Shown here piece by piece: positions 55,545 through 64,000 of a stretch of DNA of 64,000 nt (the first letter of the stretch is position 1; each line of letters opens with the position of its first letter). This DNA is from Ga0074130 sp035565355 (GTDB lineage: Bacteria > Pseudomonadota > Gammaproteobacteria > Burkholderiales > Rhodocyclaceae): contig DATMSM010000068.1 in assembly GCA_035565355.1 (NCBI GenBank), positions 12,883 to 76,882 on the forward strand, written 5' to 3'. A program made the position numbers and the translations under genes. The notes under the pieces were generated by a model. That model saw only the letters and a list, made by a program, of their open reading frames with translations. It had not been told where the DNA came from and searched no databases.

Positions 55545-57917
55545 CTAAGGCCGCCAATAACGCGGATCGGCAGCCCTGGCTGTGGCGACTTCCGCCTTGT
55601 CCGAACTGTAACGCACCGTGACGGCACCGTCGCGATCGGTGCGATAGACCTGCATGCCGGCATAACGTTCGAGCACGGCCGGATGCGGATGGCGGAAGCG
55701 ATTGCGGTAACCGACCGGGATGATGGCCGTATGCGCGCCGACGGCGGCAATGAAGGCCGGCGTCGAAGAGGTACTGCTGCCGTGATGCGGCACCAGCAGG
55801 ATATCGGTACGCAGACGATCGGCTGCGTCCGCCAGCAGCCGGGCTTCGGTACGCGCTTCGATATCGCCGGTCAGCAACAGGCTGCCGCCGGGACTGTTGA
55901 TCCGCAACACGCAACTCATGTCATTGCTCTTGCGTGCTTCCGCCGCGTAGTCTGTAGTTTGCGGGTGCAGAAATTCGAAATGCACACCGTCCCACTCCCA
56001 GGACTGCCCGGCCGCGCAGGGTGCTTGCACCAGCGGCAGCGCCGCCAGCGCATTCTCGAAGGGAACCGAGCTCAGCATGCGCACTACGCGCATGCCGTCG
56101 ACGACCGAAGCCGCGCCTCCCGAGTGGTCGACATCGGCATGGGTGATGACAAGCAGGTCGAGCGTCGCCACGCCGGCCGCACGCAGATAGGGCAGGATGA
56201 TGCGATTGCCGCTGTCGGCTTCGTCCGAATAGGCCGGGCCGGTATCGAACAGCAGGTCGTGCGCGTGCGTCTGCACATGCACTGCCAGGCCCTGCCCCAC
56301 ATCGAGCACCGTGGCCTGCACCTCACCAGCACCCGGGCGCGCTGGCATCCATAACAGCAACGCCAGCAGCGGCAGCAAGCCCAGCCAGCGCGCCGGAAAT
56401 CCACGTGGCAGCAACAGCCACAGGGCGCCCAGCAGCGCCAGCGCAATCAGCCACAACGGCGCCGCCGCCTGCTGCCAGGCGCTGAAGGGCAGATCGGCCA
56501 GAGCCTGCATCAGCCACATCAACGCCGTCATCAAGGCGTGCGCCGGATGCAGCAGGAACTCCAGACCGGGTAGGGCGGCCAGCAACACCAGCGGCGTGAT
56601 GATCAGACTGACCAACGGAATCGCCAGCGCATTGGCCAGCGGCGAGATCAGCGAAAACTGCTGGAACAGTACCAGCAACAGCGGCAGCATGCCGATGCAC
56701 ATGGCCCATTGCGCCCGCCCCCACACACGCAGCCAATGCCCGGTGGCCAGCCGCCCACCGCCGACGTAGAGCAACAGGGCAACCGCACCGAAGGAGAGCC
56801 AGAAGCCGGGCGCCATCACCGCCCACGGATCAACGATGAGTACGCACAGTAGCGCCAGCATCAGTATCGTGCGCGCGGCCGGATTGCGCCGCATCCACAG
56901 GGCGAGCGCAAGCACCGCCAGCATGTAGAGTGTGCGCTGCGCCGGCACCGCAAAGCCGGCCAGCAGGCTGTAGCCAAGGGCCGCGCCCAGCCCGCCGAGC
57001 ACGGCGGCGCGCTGGGCCGGTAGATGCTGCATGAGCAGCGGGAAACGTCGCCAGAGAAAACTCAGCAGCGCGTAGGCCAGGCCCGCCAGCATGGTGATAT
57101 GCAGCCCGGAGATGGAGACGAGGTGCGTGATGCCGGTGCGTGCAAACACATCCCACTGGCTGCGCGACACCGCCTGCTGGTCGCCGATGGCCAATGCGAT
57201 CAGAACACCGGCATAGGGCGCCAACTCGGGCTGGCCGGTCGTGCTGTCGCTTACGCTCAGCGTGTGCTCGAAGCGCGCGCGGATGGCCTCGCGCCAGCGC
57301 TCCACCGGGTAAGCGGCATCTTCATCCAGCCGCCGCTGCTCGGCACGCGGCCGCACGTAGCCGGTGGCGCCGATGACGCGTTCGAGCAGCCAGGCTGCAT
57401 AGTCGAAGCCGTGCGGATTGAGATTGCCGTGCGGACGCCGCAGGCGCACCACCAGCTGCCAGCGTTCGCCCACATGCAGGAACGGCAGGCCGGGGTCGGC
57501 GCTGGCGCTGCTCTCGTACCACACCAGTGAGATCCGGCTGGGCAGCGCTGCCGGCTGCTCGACAGCAAAATCGAAACGCCAGCCGCGCTCGGTGCGCTGC
57601 GGCAGCGAGGCGATCGCACCGACCAGTGCGATATCCTGCCCCTCCAGCGTCGTCGGCAGCATCTCCGCCAAGCGCTGCTCCGCCCGCCAACTGCCCCACA
57701 GCACAGCGCAGAGGATGGCGCAAAGACAGAGCAGCAGCAAACGCGCCACCTGCCACACCCCGCCCTGCCTGTCAGGCCTTAGCCGCAACAGGCAGGCAAG
57801 CAAGGCCAGCAGCACGGCCGTAGCCAGCAGCCAGCCCTGTGCCATTGGCCCCGGCAGCTGCGCCTGCTGCTGCAGCCATGTCAGTCCCAGCACAAATCCA
57901 GCAATGATCGCGGTCAT
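55545..57917 (-). CDS. comEC: DNA uptake channel protein ComEC/Rec2, 790 aa
   Basis: This is the inner-membrane DNA-uptake channel. An N-terminal helix bundle and an OB-type domain (ERGWRFDFAVEQ) are followed by a competence domain with VSISGLHITMLAGLAYALL. A C-terminal metallo-beta-lactamase-like domain has DVGQGLAVHVQT, ITHADVDHSGGAASV and LLVPHHGSSTSS. Start is the ATG at 57917; a TTG 12 bases upstream is possible. Suggests natural competence machinery elsewhere. Confidence 0.94.
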   Translation of the reverse strand: MTAIIAGFVLGLTWLQQQAQLPGPMAQGWLLATAVLLALLACLLRLRPDRQGGVWQVARLLLLCLCAILCAVLWGSWRAEQRLAEMLPTTLEGQDIALVGAIASLPQRTERGWRFDFAVEQPAALPSRISLVWYESSASADPGLPFLHVGERWQLVVRLRRPHGNLNPHGFDYAAWLLERVIGATGYVRPRAEQRRLDEDAAYPVERWREAIRARFEHTLSVSDSTTGQPELAPYAGVLIALAIGDQQAVSRSQWDVFARTGITHLVSISGLHITMLAGLAYALLSFLWRRFPLLMQHLPAQRAAVLGGLGAALGYSLLAGFAVPAQRTLYMLAVLALALWMRRNPAARTILMLALLCVLIVDPWAVMAPGFWLSFGAVALLLYVGGGRLATGHWLRVWGRAQWAMCIGMLPLLLVLFQQFSLISPLANALAIPLVSLIITPLVLLAALPGLEFLLHPAHALMTALMWLMQALADLPFSAWQQAAAPLWLIALALLGALWLLLPRGFPARWLGLLPLLALLLWMPARPGAGEVQATVLDVGQGLAVHVQTHAHDLLFDTGPAYSDEADSGNRIILPYLRAAGVATLDLLVITHADVDHSGGAASVVDGMRVVRMLSSVPFENALAALPLVQAPCAAGQSWEWDGVHFEFLHPQTTDYAAEARKSNDMSCVLRINSPGGSLLLTGDIEARTEARLLADAADRLRTDILLVPHHGSSTSSTPAFIAAVGAHTAIIPVGYRNRFRHPHPAVLERYAGMQVYRTDRDGAVTVRYSSDKAEVATARAADPRYWRP

Positions 57918-58025
57918 ATCAGGACGCAAGAACTCCGGCGGGAGGCAGCCAGCAATACAGGCCGACGTTGCATGTTACGATCAATTTACAAACGAAACTG
58001 TCCCGGTCGCTTACAGGAGAACGTC

Positions 58026-58232
58026 ATGAACGAAGAAGCCTTCAACGTCAGCATGCGCAGCTTTCTCAAGAAAGTCGGCATCAATTCGCAGCGTGCCATC
58101 GAAAGTGCCGTGGATGAAGCCATCCGCAACGGCAGCATCAAAGGCAACGAAAGTTTCCCGGCAACGGTAACGCTGGAGATCGCGGGCCTTAAGCTCAAGC
58201 TCAACATCGACGAAACCATCAAGCTGGAATGA
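58026..58232 (+). CDS. DUF6494-like small protein, 68 aa
   Basis: Small soluble protein with [21 protein letters not shown] and [23 protein letters not shown], matching the small conserved family usually labelled DUF6494. AGGAG precedes the ATG at 58026. It overlaps the MOSC gene by four bases, so they are co-translated. Function unknown. Confidence 0.75.
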   Translation: MNEEAFNVSMRSFLKKVGINSQRAIESAVDEAIRNGSIKGNESFPATVTLEIAGLKLKLNIDETIKLE

Positions 58233-58774
58233 TTGCCACGGACGACGAGGACGAGCTCACGCTGCGCAAGCTTTGCGCGCGCTTTCCTCGCGCCGGCCGC
58301 ATCGAGGCCATCTATCTGCGCCCTGGACGTCGTGTCGCTGCACTCCCGGTCAGCACCGCCACTGCCATCCAGGCACGCGGCCTCGACGGTGACCGCAAGG
58401 CTATCGCCATCCCCAGCCAGCCTGAAGGCGGCGCGCGCCAGGTCACCTTGATCCAGGCGGAACACCTGCCGTCGATTGCCGCCTTCGTCGGCAAGGACTC
58501 GCTCGATGCCGCACTGCTGCGCCGCAATCTCGTGGTCTCGGGCCTGAATCTTCTCGCCGCCAAATCGCTGTTCAGCGACCAGCCTCTGCGGGTGGCCATC
58601 GGCGACGAAGTTCTGCTCGAAATCACCGGCAGCTGCGATCCCTGTTCGCGCATGGAGGAAGTCCTCGGTCCCGGCGGCTATAACGCGATGCGCGGTCACG
58701 GCGGGATGACGGCGCGGGTCTTGCGCGGTGGCAGCTTGAATGTCGGCGACGCAATCAGGGTGGCGCTAGGCTGA
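58229..58774 (+). CDS. MOSC domain protein, 181 aa
   Basis: MOSC (molybdenum cofactor sulfurase C-terminal) fold: [47 protein letters not shown] and the invariant cysteine in [21 protein letters not shown]. Related proteins (YiiM/YuaD) detoxify or sulfurate using a molybdenum-bound thiol. Partner is the overlapping DUF6494 gene. Confidence 0.88.
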   Translation: MIATDDEDELTLRKLCARFPRAGRIEAIYLRPGRRVAALPVSTATAIQARGLDGDRKAIAIPSQPEGGARQVTLIQAEHLPSIAAFVGKDSLDAALLRRNLVVSGLNLLAAKSLFSDQPLRVAIGDEVLLEITGSCDPCSRMEEVLGPGGYNAMRGHGGMTARVLRGGSLNVGDAIRVALG

Positions 58775-58780
58775 ACCGCT

Positions 58781-59428
58781 TCAGTACGGCGACGGCATCA
58801 CCCGCAGCCATATCTGCTGACCGCTACTGCTATCCCCACTGCGCCCGCCAAACTGCGCCCCGGCAGAATCACCGCCGACGCGGCCGCCGTAGCCTCCACC
58901 ACCCCCACTTCCGCCGCGCTGATCATCGCCCAGCAGGATCCACTCGCCCATGCGCCCGCTGATCTGTGTCGAAAGTTGCATCACTTCAGTGGCCTGAGGC
59001 AGACCGGGCGCCGGCCTGGCATCTTCGGCCCCTACCTCGATAACGACCATCTCGCCACGCATCCGCGGCGTGACCCGGATGCCACCGCCGAGGCTGCGAT
59101 AGACATAGCCTTCGGAGACAATCCTGCCGTAAGGGCCAAGGATGACCTGGCGCAGACGCAGGGGCTGGGTCTGTACCGAGGACAAGGTGGCCGTACCGCC
59201 GTCCATCACCATCAGGCGTTGCACATTTGTCTCGCGCCGCGTGACCGTACGCTGCCCGCCCTGCACGCCCCAGCCGCCACCCTGCACGCCAACGCCGATG
59301 TCCTGCTGACTGGCCACGCCCTGCCCTTCGATGCGCACCTCGACCATAAGATTGTCGGCCAGCACCGCCTGAGAAAAGGCTGCCAGCAGAAGAAGCAGCA
59401 CGCCGCCACGGGTGAAAACTCTGTTCAT
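58781..59428 (-). CDS. Exported secretin-core-like protein, 215 aa
   Basis: Signal peptide 1-24 (MNRVFTRGG...AVLA). The middle part has the secretin-core rhythm: TATLSSVQTQPLRLRQ, GGGIRVTPRMRGEMVVIEVG and TEVMQLSTQISGRMGEWILLG, ending with a Gly/Ser-rich tail. It is far shorter than a true secretin and has no pilus or type II genes beside it. It may be a periplasmic or outer-membrane accessory protein; uncertain. Confidence 0.65.
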   Translation of the reverse strand: MNRVFTRGGVLLLLLAAFSQAVLADNLMVEVRIEGQGVASQQDIGVGVQGGGWGVQGGQRTVTRRETNVQRLMVMDGGTATLSSVQTQPLRLRQVILGPYGRIVSEGYVYRSLGGGIRVTPRMRGEMVVIEVGAEDARPAPGLPQATEVMQLSTQISGRMGEWILLGDDQRGGSGGGGGYGGRVGGDSAGAQFGGRSGDSSSGQQIWLRVMPSPY

Positions 59429-59492
59429 CTTGCGCCTCCCTCCGATTACGGGCTCGCCCGCAGCCCCCACATGCCGGACGCCCGATGATCCA

Positions 59493-61865
59493 TCAAGCCC
59501 GGTCCAGGCCCCATCCCCAAGCGCTGATCTCCGGCTTGTCCACACCATGCTCGAGCGCATATTCGTGGCAGGCTTGTTGTTCAGCCTTGAGCAAAGTCAC
59601 GACATGGGCATGAGACTTGGCCAGGTCGGGCACGTAGCGCAGCACGTCCATGGCGATGCCGAAACGGTCAATGCGATTGCGCATCGCCAGTACCAGCGGC
59701 GTGTCTATGCTGCCCTGCTCCATATAGCCGCGCACGTGGATATTGGCATGATTGGCGCGGCGGTAAGCGAGACGATGGATCAGGTAGGGATAGCCATGGA
59801 AGTTGAAGATCACCGGCTTGTCGCGGGTGAACAAGCGGTCGAAGTCTGCATCGCTCCAGCCCTGCGGGTGCTCGGACTTCGGTGCCATGGCAAACAGGTT
59901 CATGACATTGACAAAGCGCAGCCGCAGCGTGGGCACATGCCGGCGCAGCATCTCCACCGCTGCCAGCGCTTCCTGCGTCGGCACGTCGCCGGCGCAGGCG
60001 ACCACCGCATCGGGCTCGCCACCTTCATCATTGCTGGCCCATGACCAGATACCGGCACCGGCGCGACAGTGTGCAACGGCGGCATCGTAGTCTAGGTACT
60101 GCAGATGTTCCTGCTTGTCGGCGACGATCACATTGATGTGATGCTTTGAGCGCAAACAATGCGCAGCCGTCACCAGCAGGCAGTTGGCATCCGGTGGCAG
60201 GTAGATGCGCGTGACCTCGGGGTCCTTATTGATGGCGACGTCGAGAAAGCCCGGATCCTGGTGGGTAAAGCCATTGTGGTCCTGGCGCCAGACCGTCGAA
60301 GTGATGAGCAGATTCAACGAGGCGATGGGCTTACGCCAAGCCACCTCGTTGGCCATGGCCAGCCACTTGGCATGCTGGTTGTACATCGAATCGATGACGT
60401 GGGCGAAGGATTCGTAGGTGGACAGGAAGCCATGGCGGCCGGTCAGCAGATAGCCTTCGAGCCAGCCTTCGAGTGTGTGCTCGGACAGCATCTCCATGAC
60501 CTTGCCGTCCTGCGCCAGATGGGTGCCATCGGCGTCCTCGGGATAGACATCGGCCATCCAGGTCTTGCCGCTTACGGCATACAGCGCATCCAGCTTGTTG
60601 GAGCTGTTCTCATCCGGGCTGAAGACGCGGAAGTTGTCCGGGTTGGCGCGCATGACCTCGGCCAGGAAACGGCCGAGCGGGCGGGTGTTGCCGACGCGCG
60701 CACCACCCGGCGCCGGCACCGCCACTGCCTGAGCGCGCTCGTCCGGCAGATCCAGACGCTTCACGATGCCCGTGTTGGCGTGCGGATTGGCGCTCATACG
60801 CCGTTCGCCCGCGGGCAACAGTGCACGCAGCTCAGGCCGCAGCACGCCCTGCGCATCAAACAAGGCCTCGGGCGCGTAGCTACGCAGCCAGGCTTCGAGC
60901 TGCACCAGATGTGCCGAATTCTCGCGCAGGCCGGCCAGCGGCACCTGGTGCGAGCGCCAGAAATCCTCGACCTTGTGGCCATCCACTTCTGCGGGGCCGG
61001 TCCAGCCCTTGGGTGAGCGCAGCACGATCATGGGCCAGCGCGGACGACGCAGTTCGCCTTCCTTGCGCGCGCGTTGCTGTATGGAACGTATCTCGTCGAT
61101 ACACTCGCTCATCGCCGTCGCCATCTTGGCGTGCATGTCCATGGGCTCATGCCCTTCGACGAAGATGGGTGTCCAGCCATAGCCTTCGAACAGGGCGCGT
61201 AACTCCTCGTGGCTGATACGCGCCAGCAACGTCGGATTGTTGATCTTGTAGCCGTTGAGATGCAGGATGGGCAGCACCGCACCATCGCGCACCGGATTGA
61301 GAAACTTGTTGCCGTGCCAGCTTGTCGCCAGCGGGCCGGTCTCGGCCTCGCCGTCCCCGACGACGGCAGCAACGATCAGATCCGGGTTGTCGAAAGCCGC
61401 GCCGAAGGCATGCGACAGGCTGTAACCCAGCTCGCCACCCTCATGAATGGAGCCCGGCAACTCCGGCGTGCAATGGCTGCCGATGCCGCCAGGGAAAGAG
61501 AAATCGCGCAGGAAACGGCGCAGACCTTCGATGCCGTTCTTGTCTGCGCACTTGTCCGGATACACCTCGCCATAGGTGCCCTCGAGCCAGACCGGCGCCA
61601 GCACGCCCGGCGCACCATGGCCGGGGCCGGTAATGAAGATGGCATTCAGATCGAGCTCTTTCACCAGACGTGCCAGGTGCAGGTAGCAGAAGGACAGACC
61701 GGGGCTGGAACCCCAGTGGCCGAGCAGGCGCTGCTTGATGTGCTCGATCTTGAGGGGCTCGCGCAGCAAGGGATTGTCGCGCAGGTAGATCATTGCCGCG
61801 CCGAGGTAATTGCTGGCGCGCCAGAGCGCATGGATCTGCTCCAGGGGCGGATTTGCCGACTTCAT
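59493..61865 (-). CDS. xfp: Phosphoketolase, 790 aa
   Basis: This TPP enzyme splits xylulose-5-phosphate (and possibly fructose-6-phosphate) with phosphate to acetyl phosphate. It has ITGPGHGAPGVLAPVWLEGTY, the TPP-site VVGDGEAETGPLATSWHGN, HQVPLAGLRENSAHL, FSPDENSSNKLDAL and the C-terminal FHGYPYLIHRLAYRR. Length is normal. No acetate kinase or phosphotransacetylase is beside it. XPK versus dual XFP activity cannot be told apart. Confidence 0.94.
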   Translation of the reverse strand: MKSANPPLEQIHALWRASNYLGAAMIYLRDNPLLREPLKIEHIKQRLLGHWGSSPGLSFCYLHLARLVKELDLNAIFITGPGHGAPGVLAPVWLEGTYGEVYPDKCADKNGIEGLRRFLRDFSFPGGIGSHCTPELPGSIHEGGELGYSLSHAFGAAFDNPDLIVAAVVGDGEAETGPLATSWHGNKFLNPVRDGAVLPILHLNGYKINNPTLLARISHEELRALFEGYGWTPIFVEGHEPMDMHAKMATAMSECIDEIRSIQQRARKEGELRRPRWPMIVLRSPKGWTGPAEVDGHKVEDFWRSHQVPLAGLRENSAHLVQLEAWLRSYAPEALFDAQGVLRPELRALLPAGERRMSANPHANTGIVKRLDLPDERAQAVAVPAPGGARVGNTRPLGRFLAEVMRANPDNFRVFSPDENSSNKLDALYAVSGKTWMADVYPEDADGTHLAQDGKVMEMLSEHTLEGWLEGYLLTGRHGFLSTYESFAHVIDSMYNQHAKWLAMANEVAWRKPIASLNLLITSTVWRQDHNGFTHQDPGFLDVAINKDPEVTRIYLPPDANCLLVTAAHCLRSKHHINVIVADKQEHLQYLDYDAAVAHCRAGAGIWSWASNDEGGEPDAVVACAGDVPTQEALAAVEMLRRHVPTLRLRFVNVMNLFAMAPKSEHPQGWSDADFDRLFTRDKPVIFNFHGYPYLIHRLAYRRANHANIHVRGYMEQGSIDTPLVLAMRNRIDRFGIAMDVLRYVPDLAKSHAHVVTLLKAEQQACHEYALEHGVDKPEISAWGWGLDRA

Positions 61866-61926
61866 TGCCTGACTCCGAAACGGGTGAAACACCTGCAGCC
61901 TTCACGAAGGCCGCGCGGATTGCTGC

Positions 61927-63732
61927 CTAGAAGCGCGCCTCGTCGAGATCGAGCGTGCTCTCGCCGCCATTGACCACCGTGCGCGCCAGCCCCATCGTCT
62001 CGCTCAGGATGTGGTCTGCATAAAAGCGCGCCGACACGATCTTGGCCGGGCAGTAGCCATTATCACCTTCAAACGGCGTACCCGCATCGATGTGCTGCTG
62101 TGCCGCCAGCGCCGCACGCGCCATCATCCAGCCGCCGGCGACGATGCCGAACAGGCGCAGGAAGGGCACCGCACCGGCGAGCACGCCGCGCACATCGCTG
62201 TCGTGATGGTTGACGATGTACTCCGCCGCCTGCGCCAGCGCATCGACGGCGCGGCTGAGCGGCTTGGCGATACGGGACAGCGACTCCGCGCCGTGTTCTT
62301 CCAGCGTGGCGCAGGTCTGCTGCATCACATGCATGAGCCCCAGCAAGGCCGCGCCGCCATCGCGCGCAACCTTGCGCGTGACCAGATCATTGGCTTGTAT
62401 TCCCGTCGTACCTTCGTAGATGGTGGTGATGCGCGCATCGCGCAGCAATTGCGCCACGCCGGTCTCCTCGATATAGCCGGCGCCGCCGTGCACCTGCATG
62501 CACAGATAGGCGATCTCGTTGGCAGTTTCGGTGCACCAGCCCTTGATAACCGGCGTGAGCAGATCGACGAAGGCGGCGCTGCGCTCGCGCTCGGCCGGGT
62601 CGGCCTCGTGCGTAGCGGCATCCTGCGCCGCGGCGACGGTATAGGCCAGAGCGCGCATGGCTTCGGTCTGGCTGCGCATCTGCATCAGCATGCGGCGCAC
62701 GTCCGGATGACGCATGATGGGCACCGCCGCCGCCGAGCCCTCCACCGCGCGGCCCTGAATCCGGCCGCGCGCATAGGTCACGGCCTGCTGGTAGGCCAGC
62801 TCGGACAGTGCCAGCCCTTCCAGGCCGACCGCAAAGCGCGCCGCATTCATCATCACGAACATGGTCGTCAGGCCCTGATTAGGCTCACCCAGCAACCAGC
62901 CCTGCGCGCCGCGACCGCCCTCACCGTAAACCATGACGCAGGTGGGACTGGCATGGATGCCGAGCTTGTGCTCAATGGAGGCGCAGGCGATGTCGTTGGC
63001 CTCACCCGGTGCGCCATTCGCATCCGGGATGAACTTGGGCACCAGGAACATCGAGATGCCGCGCACGCCCTCGGGAGCATTGGGCAGACGCGCCAGCACC
63101 AGATGCAGGGTGTTGGCGGCCATGTCATGTTCGCCGTAGGTGATGAAAATCTTCTGCCCGAAAATTCGGTAGCTGCCGTCCGCCTGCGGCTCGGCGCGGG
63201 TGCGAATGGCGGCGAGATCGGAACCGGCCTGCGGCTCGGTAAGATTCATGGTGCCGGTCCATTCGCCGCTCACCAGCCTGGGCAGGAACAGCGCCTTCTG
63301 CTCGGCACTGGCGACCAGCTCCAGCGTCTCGGCCGCGCCTATGGTCAACATCGGACACAGCGAAAAGGAAAGATTGGCCGACTTCCACATCTCCTGCACG
63401 GCCGCCGCCACGAGCAAGGGCAGGCCCTGCCCGCCATGTTCGCGCCGGGCGGAGAGGCTGGGCCAGCCGTTGTCCACAAACTGCTGATAGGCCTCGCGAA
63501 AACCCGGCGGCATGGTCACGCGGCCGCCTTCCCAGCGCGCCCCGGTTCGGTCGCCGACCGCATTCAAAGGTGCCAGCACTTGCGTGGCAAAGCGCGCCGC
63601 CTCGTCGAGCACGGCGTCAACGACATCGGGCGTGGCGTCCTCATAGCCCGGCAGGTGGGCAACCTGCTCAAGGCCGGCAAGCTCCTTGAGAACAAAGCGC
63701 ATATCGCGCAAGGGCGCGGTATAACCAAGCAT
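61927..63732 (-). CDS. Acyl-CoA dehydrogenase, 601 aa
   Basis: FAD-dependent acyl-CoA dehydrogenase of the long (about 600 aa) type. Motifs: MNLTEPQAGSDLAAIRTRA, FGQKIFITYGEHDM, the catalytic glutamate in ARITTIYEGTTGIQANDLV, and an extended C-terminal domain like that of DmdC (3-methylmercaptopropionyl-CoA dehydrogenase). Acyl length is not predictable. It may be co-transcribed with the phosphoketolase, but the two are 61 bases apart. Confidence 0.92.
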   Translation of the reverse strand: MLGYTAPLRDMRFVLKELAGLEQVAHLPGYEDATPDVVDAVLDEAARFATQVLAPLNAVGDRTGARWEGGRVTMPPGFREAYQQFVDNGWPSLSARREHGGQGLPLLVAAAVQEMWKSANLSFSLCPMLTIGAAETLELVASAEQKALFLPRLVSGEWTGTMNLTEPQAGSDLAAIRTRAEPQADGSYRIFGQKIFITYGEHDMAANTLHLVLARLPNAPEGVRGISMFLVPKFIPDANGAPGEANDIACASIEHKLGIHASPTCVMVYGEGGRGAQGWLLGEPNQGLTTMFVMMNAARFAVGLEGLALSELAYQQAVTYARGRIQGRAVEGSAAAVPIMRHPDVRRMLMQMRSQTEAMRALAYTVAAAQDAATHEADPAERERSAAFVDLLTPVIKGWCTETANEIAYLCMQVHGGAGYIEETGVAQLLRDARITTIYEGTTGIQANDLVTRKVARDGGAALLGLMHVMQQTCATLEEHGAESLSRIAKPLSRAVDALAQAAEYIVNHHDSDVRGVLAGAVPFLRLFGIVAGGWMMARAALAAQQHIDAGTPFEGDNGYCPAKIVSARFYADHILSETMGLARTVVNGGESTLDLDEARF

Positions 63733-63920
63733 TCACTTCCTCCGGCTGGGCGGGCCTGATCCTGTGGAGCAAGCAGGCGTGGCTAAAAAGCGAACTGAAA
63801 CCTCACCGGAAGAACAATACCGTTTGCATAAATCACATGCAAGCACTGCAATATCTTCACACACTGCCATCTGACAAAATGTCAGCCGGGCCGCGCTAGA
63901 GCAGGCTGAGAAGGAAGGCC

Positions 63921-64000
63921 TCAGGCCGGCGTGCGGCAGGTCGTGGCAATCCAGCCGTGCAACTCGCGGATCAGCGCCGCGCCCAGCGCCCCGCTCGCTG
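63921..64000 (-). CDS. C-terminal fragment of an unidentified protein cut by the window edge
   Basis: A minus-strand frame enters from beyond the window and ends at the TGA 63921-63923. It gives about 25 residues (ASGALGAALIRELHGWIATT...) with plausible protein composition. Too short to assign; it could be a regulator or enzyme of the acyl-CoA dehydrogenase operon. Confidence 0.35.
   Translation of the reverse strand, partial: ASGALGAALIRELHGWIATTCRTPA

Overview
The window looks like the chromosome of a high-GC betaproteobacterium. Signs of this are the rpsF-priB-rpsR-rplI ribosomal operon, petABC followed by sspA-sspB, a dnaX/ybaB/recR run with the 4.5S RNA gene just upstream, a tight bioA-bioF-bioD operon, Bug-type tripartite tricarboxylate transport genes, and Mn-type (yybP-ykoY) riboswitches of proteobacterial form. 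No phage, integrase, insertion sequence or CRISPR array is visible. Genus cannot be decided from the sequence alone; Rhodocyclales-like or Neisseriales-like lineages are an inference.

Layout. 1-4 kb: RND efflux pump (permease, then a truncated adaptor). 4-9 kb: glutathione transferase, secreted gamma-glutamyltransferase, and an ene-reductase/M20 amidohydrolase pair divergent from the biotin genes. 9.2-13.2 kb: bioA-bioF-bioD, an AtaL-like gene and a 45-residue membrane protein. 13.2-24.3 kb, all on the minus strand: alaA, hom, a palindromic repeat, tctD-tctE, terC, tctC-tctB-tctA, then thrC; the citrate-type transport block separates hom from thrC. 24.6-28.3 kb: Mth938-like protein, ArnE-like and ArnD-like proteins (the latter without its metal ligands), bcp and a PIN-PhoH ATPase.

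28.5-32.7 kb is the most unusual part. It holds a UspA gene, a TerC-UspA fusion gene and a LysR regulator, each with its own yybP-ykoY riboswitch. The fusion also has a perfect internal Shine-Dalgarno and ATG that would release the UspA half. A 350-bp imperfect palindrome follows.

32.7-41 kb: dnaB with iteron-like repeats upstream, then a formate/molybdenum block (fdsD, LysR, modABC, short modE) lying between dnaB and rplI-rpsR-priB-rpsF. 41-46 kb: HDOD protein, a small FliD-like protein, uup, a periplasmic peroxiredoxin and tRNA-Arg(CCU). 46-50 kb: sspB, sspA and the cytochrome bc1 operon. 50-58 kb: class III CoA-transferase, recR-ybaB-dnaX, 4.5S RNA, alpha/beta hydrolase and comEC. 58-64 kb: DUF6494 protein, MOSC protein, a secretin-like small protein, phosphoketolase and an acyl-CoA dehydrogenase.

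How the genes work together. Mn(II) sensing appears to couple TerC export, UspA stress proteins and a transcription regulator at one locus. TctDE probably controls TctCBA. ModE probably controls modABC through a ModE-like site before modA, serving a molybdenum formate dehydrogenase whose small FdsD chaperone is here but whose catalytic subunits are not.
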